Shown here: in pieces, positions 57,999-64,000 of the stretch | Position numbering within the stretch: the stretch's first letter is position 1 | Layout: each line of letters starts with the position of its first letter | Origin: Lysinibacillus sphaericus | GTDB lineage: Bacteria; Bacillota; Bacilli; Bacillales_A; Planococcaceae | Assembly: GCF_001629735.1 (NCBI RefSeq) | Contig: NZ_CP015224.1 | Location: 3,100,001-3,164,000, forward strand | Direction of reading: 5' to 3' | Length of the DNA stretch: 64,000 bases | Program-made: the position numbers and the translations under genes | The notes under the pieces: model-generated | What the model was told of the DNA's origin: nothing | The model's input: only the letters and a program-made list of their open reading frames with translations | Database searches by the model: none

Positions 57999-58634
57999 TT
58001 ATGCTTGCACTTCAATAAATGTTGTGGCATTCGATTCAGATAAGACTGCATCGACCTCTGATTCGAACTCTTCAATCCGACTACTTAATGTCTCTATTCT
58101 CTGTCTAACATTTAGTGGATCAATGATTTCAAACTCATTCCTTTTCATAAATGTTTCCGTATGTAATTTCACTTCTTCCGGAGATTGTTTATCTTTATTG
58201 CCTAATATATTAATTAAATAGGTTTCCAGTTTGGCCGGTAATGCATCATTTTCTTTGGCAACTGTATGGATAGCAGAACGGTATTGATGTTGCATGACTT
58301 CTAGCAAGTTCTTTTCATATTGAATCGATTGTTTACGCTCAATGGCCTCCGCGACAGTCATTTCTTCCTTGCCAACGATTACCTTTGTGCTGGCATTCGA
58401 TTGTACAACTAACGCTTTTATGTTATTTCTATAGCTAATTAAGCCCATTACTTTATCATAGGATGCTTGCATTTGTTTTTCGTATTCAACTATTTCTATT
58501 CCATTTATTTTCTGATTACTTTTACGATTGGCTACTACAGAGCTAACCTCATTGGTTGCCCCTTCTATACGTTGTTGTAGCATTTTCAATTCTGTTAAGG
58601 CGCGATGAATAGATAGTTTTTTCATTTCGGTCAT
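57999..58634 (-). CDS. hypothetical coiled-coil protein
   Basis: A 211-residue, wholly helical, charged protein behind a perfect AAGGAGG (8 nt). Heptad-like stretches span residues ~5-65 and ~185-205 (IETLSSRIEEFESEVDAVL). The middle, SNASTKVIVGKEEMTVAEAI, resembles DIP1984-like proteins and, loosely, the protein at 3571-4080. Its style recalls phage or mobile-element proteins, but no phage genes are adjacent. Function unknown. Confidence 0.65.
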   Translation of the reverse strand: MTEMKKLSIHRALTELKMLQQRIEGATNEVSSVVANRKSNQKINGIEIVEYEKQMQASYDKVMGLISYRNNIKALVVQSNASTKVIVGKEEMTVAEAIERKQSIQYEKNLLEVMQHQYRSAIHTVAKENDALPAKLETYLINILGNKDKQSPEEVKLHTETFMKRNEFEIIDPLNVRQRIETLSSRIEEFESEVDAVLSESNATTFIEVQA

Positions 58635-58717
58635 GATAAAACCTCCTTCTTAAGCAAGTATTCTTTCATTATATTTAAAAATTTTAGCAATGTCCAAAAT
58701 ATACCTTTTTATTTTTA

Positions 58718-58746
58718 TTGATTTCATAATAATTTGTCTGTATAAT
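58718..58746 (+). promoter_or_regulatory. sigma-A promoter of an orphan small transcript
   Basis: TTGATT (58718-58723), exactly 17 nt, then TATAAT (58741-58746). No coding gene lies downstream on this strand. Confidence 0.65.
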
Positions 58747-58752
58747 TCTTTT

Positions 58753-58841
58753 TTAGGTGCCAAACCTATGTAACTTGGACGGAACATCCTTGTTACGCAA
58801 AAAACGCCATAACAGCACGGATTTGCTGGGCGTTTTTTTGT
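58753..58841 (+). ncRNA. candidate small RNA with its own terminator
   Basis: From the predicted start at about 58753 a transcript of ~89 nt would end at a strong terminator, AAAACGCC/GGCGTTTT with an inner ACAGCA/TGCTG stem and seven T (58801-58838). Upstream, CCAA/TTGG and GTAAC/GTTAC segments (58770-58796) can pair. No ORF is visible. It matches no small RNA I know. Confidence 0.45.
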
Positions 58842-58844
58842 TTT

Positions 58845-58868
58845 TGAGCGGGAGATGAGCCCCGCTCT
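58845..58868. terminator. terminator after the MFS gene
   Basis: GAGCGGG/CCCGCTC stem with T-rich tails on both strands. Confidence 0.75.
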
Positions 58869-58870
58869 TT

Positions 58871-60055
58871 TTATTTTGCCATCAATGTCTGTTTGTTCTT
58901 AAGACGTCCAAATATGAGTAATATGAAAGCCACAATTAGGAGCAGTATAGCTACAAGTAAAAGGAAGCTATAATTTTTAACATATTCTAAATAAACTCCA
59001 CCTAAGAACGGTCCGGTTAAACTACCTATACTTAGGGCAATTCCGCAGAGTAAATTCCCAGTGGGCAGTAGCTCCTTTGGCGTTAAATCTGCCATAAAAG
59101 TAATCCCCAAAGAAAACATCGAGCCAACTAGCGTACCCGTTAAGAAAAATGCTATAGCGACAGCCATTTGTGATTGTTCTAAAAAGCTGGCAATTGCGAA
59201 AATAATAGCGCCACCAAATGACCCTACCATCAAAATATTCCTTCTCCCCACTTTATCTCCCAGTGCACCTAATGGGACTTGAGTTAAAATACCACCAAAT
59301 GTAAAGACTGATAAAATAATTGGAATCATGCCAACCTCAAACCCTTTACGTAGTGCATATACGGGGAATAATGCATTCAATGAAGATTCAAGGAACCCGT
59401 ATACAAAAGGTCCTAAAAAGGCAATCCACCCAAATAATATAGCCATTTTGTAACGCTTCCATCCTCTTGCATGTAAGTCACCTGTTAATCGCTCAGGTTT
59501 TTCATTTTGTAAGAAGAATACAAAAGACCATGCAATTAAACACATGATTGACGAAACAATAAACGGTAAAGCTTCAGCTATTTCAATCAACTTTACCATT
59601 AGTGGCCCAACGGCAAAGCCTATACTAAAGGACAAGCCATAGATAGCCATCCCTTTTCCCAAGCTTTTATGATCAGCGGTACTAGTAATCCATGTTTGTG
59701 TGGCATAATGCAGGGCATGATCCCCAACACCAATCAGTAAGCGAAGCACAAACCAAAATGTGACGCTTTTCCATAAAGGAAATGCCAATAAGGAGATAAA
59801 AACAAACGCGCCACCCATTAAAATAATCGGTTTATAGCCCCATTTTCGTAATGGTTGCTCAATGAATGGTGAAATTAATAATGTCCCTATGTATAAGCCC
59901 GTTGCATTCAAGCCATTTAATGCTGAGGAAACGCCATCACGTTCAAAAATTATAGAAATGAGCGGTAATAACATCCCTTGTGAAAAGCCCGATATGGATA
60001 CAATTATTACTAATATGGTAAATCTTTTTTTGCTGTAATCTGAGAAATATGTCAT
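58871..60055 (-). CDS. MFS transporter
   Basis: A 394-residue protein with twelve predicted membrane helices. The loop between helices 2 and 3 reads EQPLRKWGYKP, and the matching loop in the second half GALGDKVGRRN is the classic MFS motif. It is of the multidrug-efflux size, but its substrate cannot be inferred. ATG 60055 follows GGAGGA by 4 nt; TTG 60067 overlaps that site. A terminator hairpin in its leader suggests conditional expression. Confidence 0.88.
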   Translation of the reverse strand: MTYFSDYSKKRFTILVIIVSISGFSQGMLLPLISIIFERDGVSSALNGLNATGLYIGTLLISPFIEQPLRKWGYKPIILMGGAFVFISLLAFPLWKSVTFWFVLRLLIGVGDHALHYATQTWITSTADHKSLGKGMAIYGLSFSIGFAVGPLMVKLIEIAEALPFIVSSIMCLIAWSFVFFLQNEKPERLTGDLHARGWKRYKMAILFGWIAFLGPFVYGFLESSLNALFPVYALRKGFEVGMIPIILSVFTFGGILTQVPLGALGDKVGRRNILMVGSFGGAIIFAIASFLEQSQMAVAIAFFLTGTLVGSMFSLGITFMADLTPKELLPTGNLLCGIALSIGSLTGPFLGGVYLEYVKNYSFLLLVAILLLIVAFILLIFGRLKNKQTLMAK

Positions 60056-60090
60056 CTTTTCCTCCAATCATTCTCCCAAAGAACAGCATA

Positions 60091-60136
60091 CCAAAAAGCC
60101 TTAGCGCTCACCACATGTGATTTTACGCTAAGGCTT
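60091..60136 (-). terminator. leader terminator upstream of the MFS gene
   Basis: Perfect 11-bp arms AAGCCTTAGCG (60096-60106) and CGCTAAGGCTT (60126-60136), TTTTT on the minus strand, ending 36 nt before the MFS start. It has the position of an attenuator. A 6-codon ORF (MTISIR) stops at its base. Confidence 0.7.
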
Positions 60137-60417
60137 AACGAATACTTATAGTCATTTAATTGTATAAACACGAAATTCGGCTTTTGATTATTACCGAGTA
60201 CTTGTTTAAACTCCCTCCTTTTCGAGTTAGAGTTTTAAAGATGTTTTCAATCAGCTCCTTTACTTTATCTTAAAACAACTTTAACATACATATTCAATAT
60301 TGTAAATATTCCGTCTACTTATTTTTGAAATTAATCTCTTAGTCCTAGGCATCTACCTAAACATTGAAATTTCAGCTTAAATCAGCTACGATGAAAGGGA
60401 TGAAATGAGGTGTACGA
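60137..60417. other. divergent regulatory region of the MFS and SE1561 genes
   Basis: No standard gene. On the minus strand a strong AAAGGAGGGAG (about 60216-60226) has no start codon at proper distance. The frame beginning there stays open through the terminator hairpin to a TGA overlapping the MFS ATG, which may be a leader-peptide relic. Confidence 0.35.
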
Positions 60418-60603
60418 ATGTCCAAGCCAATCACTGATAAAAAACAGCAAGTAACCTATTTAAGAGAGCGTCTTGAAATGTTTTTAGAAGTATTAGATGC
60501 CCTAGATCCAGAAACAGCTGAATTAGATGATATTGATCGTTTAATTCAAATGATGGATGACCTAGAAGACAAAATGGAGCAATTTAATGCTCGTGAACAA
60601 TAA
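60418..60603 (+). CDS. SE1561-family protein
   Basis: A 61-residue acidic helical protein (LRERLEMFLEVLDALDPETA, then DDIDRLIQMMDDLEDKMEQF) of the SE1561 family found in Firmicutes. It has no known function. GAGGTG precedes the ATG, and a perfect terminator follows. Confidence 0.8.
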   Translation: MSKPITDKKQQVTYLRERLEMFLEVLDALDPETAELDDIDRLIQMMDDLEDKMEQFNAREQ

Positions 60604-60609
60604 AGATGA

Positions 60610-60647
60610 AAAAACAAGCGAGCACAAAGTATGCTCGCTTGTTTTTT
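60610..60647. terminator. bidirectional terminator
   Basis: AAAACAAGCGAGCA/TGCTCGCTTGTTTT, perfect, with A- and T-runs. It ends the SE1561 gene and the convergent ywqG-like gene. Confidence 0.9.
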
Positions 60648-61446
60648 AATGACAGTCCCAATTATAAAGAACATTGCTAAAGTCTTTATTTTTTAACTCT
60701 TCCTCAGTAATAAAGAAATTTCCAACTCCACAATCGCCCCATAATATATCATCCCCCACACTATCTATTTGCAAGAGCAAAATGCTAGAGTCTGTATAAT
60801 TACCGTATGCTCGTGGATCTTCTTGTGTAAAGAATGGATACCCCCCTATTTTAAGTCCATCCCCAGTTAAAGCATCATAAAAGGCATCTTCTACTGTTTC
60901 GTTATCTTCAATAGCCTTCAAGATGCTACTGTAGATTTCATTGGCTCTGTAATCATCAATCGTTAAGGGTTCAAAACCTGTTTTAAAGGATAAGGTCATT
61001 TCACGCTCTACCGGAAAATACATTTCCTCATCTTCTTTTTCTACAAATGAAAAATCTTGAATAAGCTGTGCTTCATCATGTATAACGGTATCATGAAAAA
61101 TGACACGAAAGCCTTCTTGATTTTTTCCATTATCAAAGTCCATTCCTAATACATCGTCATAGCCATCAATATAAAACTGCACTATCCCTTCTTCTGGGAA
61201 ATGAGGCAAATGCTTAGGCAATTCTGCAAAATTAACTTGGGCTAAAAGCTTTAGTGGTTGTCCACTTGCATTTTTAGGATATTCCATCGCTAGTGGGAAA
61301 TAAGGGTCCCCTGCAAACTTACTTTGAAACAAGGTTGTTTTCCCAGCATATGCATCAATCAGAACAACGGGCTTCATTGTTTCCTCTATTAGCGGTCTGT
61401 ATTGATCAAATTCTTCAGGTAATTCAAGTAAAGTTTTAGCAGACAT
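60646..61446 (-). CDS. YwqG-family protein (DUF1963)
   Basis: A 266-residue soluble protein of the DUF1963/YwqG family. Typical stretches are KLLAQVNFAELP, GIVQFYI, KIGGYPFFTQEDPR and LLLQIDS...WGDCGVGNFFI. Function unknown; members often occur in polymorphic toxin or stress contexts. ATG 61446 follows TAGGAGGAA, whereas the longer frame starts upstream of it. Confidence 0.88.
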   Translation of the reverse strand: MSAKTLLELPEEFDQYRPLIEETMKPVVLIDAYAGKTTLFQSKFAGDPYFPLAMEYPKNASGQPLKLLAQVNFAELPKHLPHFPEEGIVQFYIDGYDDVLGMDFDNGKNQEGFRVIFHDTVIHDEAQLIQDFSFVEKEDEEMYFPVEREMTLSFKTGFEPLTIDDYRANEIYSSILKAIEDNETVEDAFYDALTGDGLKIGGYPFFTQEDPRAYGNYTDSSILLLQIDSVGDDILWGDCGVGNFFITEEELKNKDFSNVLYNWDCH

Positions 61447-61636
61447 ACAAATTCCTCCTAAATGTGGGTTACTATCATTATAGAACAAACGTTCTATAAA
61501 ATCAACTCCCTCCCCAAATACTATTAAACTATGCGTAAATTTAGCCCTCATAGGTAAGGACTCTTTTTTTCATTAGTTGAAAAGAGTATAATGTTACGTG
61601 GAAATAATCAAATTTTCTATGGGGGGCAATACACGA

Positions 61637-63175
61637 ATGAATCTACAAACTTTGGAGAAAAGTCTTTATGATTTAATTACTGAAACATCCACAAATTTAC
61701 CTAAGGATGTACGTCGTGCGATTAAAAAAGCAAAAGAAGCGGAGAATGCTGGAACACGTGCGGCAATGAGCTTAGACACAATCTCAAATAATATTATTAT
61801 GGCTGAAGATAATGTATCACCTATTTGTCAAGATACTGGTCTTCCAACTTTTAAAATTTATACACCTGTGGGCGTAAACCAATTAGAAATTAAAGCTGCG
61901 ATTAAAAAGGCAATCAATGATACTACAGCTGATGCAAAACTACGTCCAAATGCAGTGGATTCATTAACTGGTGCCAATAGTGGTAATAACCTTGGCGATG
62001 GTTTACCAGTTATGAAGTTTGAACAATGGGAAAATGATTACATTACGATTAAATTAATTCTAAAAGGTGGCGGCTGTGAAAACAAAAACATTCAATACAG
62101 TCTTCCATGTGAAATAGATGGTCTAGGTCGTGCAGGTCGTGACTTAGATGGTATCCGTAAGTGTATTTTACACTCTGTATACCAAGCACAAGGCCAAGGC
62201 TGTTCAGCTGGTTTCATCGGCGTAGGTATTGGTGGAGATCGTTCTTCCGGCTACGATTTAGCAAAGGAACAATTATTCCGTCATGTTGAAGATACAAATC
62301 CAAATCCTGATCTTGCCAAATTAGAAGAGTATGTGGTGAAAACTTCTAATACATTTGGTATCGGTACAATGGGGTTCGGTGGTGAAGCAACATTACTAGG
62401 CTGCAAAATTGGGGTTATGCACCGTATCCCAGCTTCATTCTATGTGTCTGTAGCATATAACTGCTGGGCTTACCGTCGTATGGCTGTGGATATCGATCCT
62501 CAAACTGGTGAAATTATTAAATGGCACTACCAAGAAGGTGAAAAAATTACTTTCAAAGAGGATGAAGTGGCAGCTACAACAGAAGACAACACAACAAATG
62601 TAGTAGAGCTTACTGCACCAATTACAGAAGAACAAATTCGTTCACTAAAAGTTGGAGATGTAGTTTCTATTACAGGACGTATGTATACTGGTCGTGACGC
62701 TATCCACCATCATTTAATGAGCCATGATGCACCAGTGGATCTAAATGGACAAGTTATCTATCACTGTGGACCAGTTATGGCAAAAGATGAGGAAGGCAAT
62801 TGGACAGTAAAAGCAGCTGGCCCAACTACTTCTATTCGTGAGGAGCCTTATCAAGGCGATATCATGAAAAAGTTCGGTATTCGTGCTGTCATCGGCAAAG
62901 GTGGTATGGGACCAAAAACATTAAAAGCTCTTAATGAACATGGTGGCGTTTACCTAAATGCTATCGGTGGAGCAGCACAATATTACGCAGACTGCATTAA
63001 AGGTGTAGATGGTGTTGATTTAATGGAATTTGGTATTCCAGAAGCGATGTGGCACTTAAATGTTGAAAAATTTACAGCAGTTGTAACAATGGATTCACAC
63101 GGCAACTCATTACACGCAGATGTCGATAAATCATCTTTAGAAAAACTTGCACTGCACGCAGAAAGAGTTTTCTAA
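61637..63175 (+). CDS. fumA: fumarate hydratase, class I
   Basis: A 512-residue oxygen-sensitive [4Fe-4S] fumarase, with the alpha (~1-280) and beta (~330-512) portions fused. Cluster cysteines are visible in SPICQDTGLPTF, GGGCENKNI and QGQGCSAGFIG; the beta part has TGRMYTGRDAIHHHLM and IGKGGMGPKT. It converts fumarate to malate in the TCA cycle. ATG 61637 follows GGGGGGC. A TATAAT occurs at about 61587. Class I alongside or instead of class II FumC is found in several Bacillales. Confidence 0.93.
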   Translation: MNLQTLEKSLYDLITETSTNLPKDVRRAIKKAKEAENAGTRAAMSLDTISNNIIMAEDNVSPICQDTGLPTFKIYTPVGVNQLEIKAAIKKAINDTTADAKLRPNAVDSLTGANSGNNLGDGLPVMKFEQWENDYITIKLILKGGGCENKNIQYSLPCEIDGLGRAGRDLDGIRKCILHSVYQAQGQGCSAGFIGVGIGGDRSSGYDLAKEQLFRHVEDTNPNPDLAKLEEYVVKTSNTFGIGTMGFGGEATLLGCKIGVMHRIPASFYVSVAYNCWAYRRMAVDIDPQTGEIIKWHYQEGEKITFKEDEVAATTEDNTTNVVELTAPITEEQIRSLKVGDVVSITGRMYTGRDAIHHHLMSHDAPVDLNGQVIYHCGPVMAKDEEGNWTVKAAGPTTSIREEPYQGDIMKKFGIRAVIGKGGMGPKTLKALNEHGGVYLNAIGGAAQYYADCIKGVDGVDLMEFGIPEAMWHLNVEKFTAVVTMDSHGNSLHADVDKSSLEKLALHAERVF

Positions 63176-63219
63176 TTAAATATAAGTAAGTAGTAGCCCT
63201 TTTTACTGCACACTATTGT

Positions 63220-63259
63220 AAGGCACAGAATATTCCTAGTGAATAGACTGTGCCTTTTT
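63220..63259 (+). terminator. terminator after fumarase
   Basis: AAGGCACAG/CTGTGCCTT with a 19-nt loop, followed by TTTC. Confidence 0.8.
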
Positions 63260-63343
63260 CTGTTAATAAAATTCCTCCTTTTTTTAACTCCCTCTTTATT
63301 TCTATAAATTACTTTGTTATAATTATTCTAAATAAAAGATGTG

Positions 63344-63368
63344 GTAATTGAAATCCATTTTCAATTAC
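63344..63368. promoter_or_regulatory. perfect inverted repeat upstream of pfeT
   Basis: GTAATTGAAA and TTTCAATTAC, 10-bp arms with a 5-nt spacer, about 20 nt downstream of a TATAAT (63318-63323). It is not a PerR or Fur consensus and looks like an ArsR-type or other dimer site. Confidence 0.5.
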
Positions 63369-63402
63369 AGGCCATAAATAAATGCTTATATTTAAGGGTT
63401 TT

Positions 63403-63421
63403 GATATTGATTTTCATTATC
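63403..63421. promoter_or_regulatory. Fur-like box upstream of pfeT
   Basis: GATATTGATTTTCATTATC matches 16 of 19 positions of the classical Fur box GATAATGATAATCATTATC. It lies directly before the ribosome binding site. Confidence 0.65.
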
Positions 63422-63434
63422 AGGAGGGATAGGA

Positions 63435-64000
63435 ATGGAACACTCTAATCGAGAAAATATAAATTTAATTGAGAAAATTAAAGAACATGCAGAATTAATC
63501 GCTGCGTTAATGGCTGGTGTATTCATCTTACTTGCATGGCGTTTAGATATAAGCGGACAAACAACCGCTTCTGTTCTTCTTTATGTCATTGCATTTTGTG
63601 TAGGTGGTTTTGCCAAAGCAAAGGAAGGTATAGAAGAAACCATAGAAGAAAGGAAATTGAATGTTGAACTCCTAATGGTATTAGCAGCTATTGGTTCTGC
63701 TGCTATTGGTTATTGGACAGAAGGTGCCATTCTTATTTTCATCTTTGCAGTAAGTGGTGCACTTGAAACATATGCTATGAATAAAAGTCATCGTGAAATA
63801 TCTGCGTTAATGAATCTTCAGCCAGAAGAAGCCTGGTTAGTTCGAGGCAGCTTTGAGCCAATGAAGGTATCTGTTTCGACATTACAAATTGGTGATCATT
63901 TATTGATTAAACCCGGGGAGCGTATTCCAGCCGACGGCATTATTTTTAAAGGACAGTCTTCCATTGATGAGTCAGCTATAAGTGGTGAACCATTACCCGT
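63435..64000 (+). CDS. pfeT: PfeT/ZosA-like P1B-type metal-efflux ATPase, 3' end beyond the window
   Basis: The first ~188 residues are present and the frame runs off the window. No heavy-metal-associated domain is found at the N-terminus. Membrane helices lie at about residues 20-36, 45-62 and two between 78 and 115, followed by the actuator domain with the phosphatase loop ISGEP (TGE type). [13 protein letters not shown] and [10 protein letters not shown] match B. subtilis PfeT (formerly ZosA), a PerR- and Fur-responsive ferrous-iron exporter. AGGAGGG precedes the ATG. Confidence 0.88.
   Translation, partial: MEHSNRENINLIEKIKEHAELIAALMAGVFILLAWRLDISGQTTASVLLYVIAFCVGGFAKAKEGIEETIEERKLNVELLMVLAAIGSAAIGYWTEGAILIFIFAVSGALETYAMNKSHREISALMNLQPEEAWLVRGSFEPMKVSVSTLQIGDHLLIKPGERIPADGIIFKGQSSIDESAISGEPLP

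Noticed and set aside
58024..59282. Plus-strand frames of 65-73 codons opposite the coiled-coil and MFS genes
   Set aside because: They are antisense to well-supported genes, with no start signals and biased Ser/Thr/Ile composition typical of shadow frames.

Overview
The window looks like the chromosome of a spore-forming, low-GC member of the Bacillales, most probably Lysinibacillus or a close Planococcaceae relative. This rests on low GC, strong AGGAGG-type ribosome binding sites, frequent TTG/GTG starts, a gamma-type SASP gene, a pdaA-type spore-cortex gene, an SLH-domain protein, and gene order shared with the B. subtilis yfh-yga-perR-rrnD region. The genus is an inference; no search could be run.

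Layout. 1-9.3 kb: catE, trmL, queG, a B3/4-domain protein, a catalase with an unusual leader, a cytidine-deaminase-like protein, an LD-carboxypeptidase, nagB and an arylamine N-acetyltransferase. 9.3-14.9 kb: an SLH protein, a VOC gene broken by one in-frame stop, a TetR-GDSL-SDR operon and an HrtAB-like ABC exporter. 15.0-18.2 kb: an HTH-TPR regulator followed 14 nt later by a tiny hydrophobic peptide gene, divergent from a secreted subtilisin-like protease, with a second small peptide ORF beyond it. This has the layout of an RRNPP-type peptide-sensing cassette and is the best candidate for an undescribed system. 18.5-25.4 kb: a complete rrn operon (16S-23S-5S plus 16 tRNAs) on the minus strand. 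The tRNA order is that of B. subtilis trnD, but with tandem identical tRNA-His genes. 25.4-31.4 kb: ygxA, ygzB, perR (with its own PerR box), a 2-hydroxyacid dehydrogenase, bcp, gsaB and ygaE.

31.5-41.3 kb is a Ter stress-response locus on the minus strand: three TerD paralogues, a decayed TerC fragment, a terminator hairpin directly in front of a four-gene metabolic module (C-C lyase, PRTase, StiP domain, HAD phosphatase), then YceG and TelA-like YceH. 41.5-47.3 kb is a five-gene dipeptide/oligopeptide ABC importer with a CodY-like box. 47.6-63.2 kb returns to the conserved yga/yfh backbone (ygaD, ygaC, sspE, mutY, yfhP, yfhJ, yfhH, recX, yfhF), then pdaA, rlmD, a coiled-coil protein, a possible orphan small RNA, an MFS transporter with a leader terminator, an SE1561-family protein, a YwqG-family protein and class I fumarase. 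The window ends inside a PfeT-like metal-efflux ATPase preceded by a Fur-like box and a second palindrome.

Shared themes are peroxide and metal stress (catalase, PerR, Bcp, PfeT, Ter locus, HrtAB-like exporter) and peptide traffic (LD-carboxypeptidase, importer, protease, putative signal peptide). Several intergenic stretches hold decayed coding remnants.
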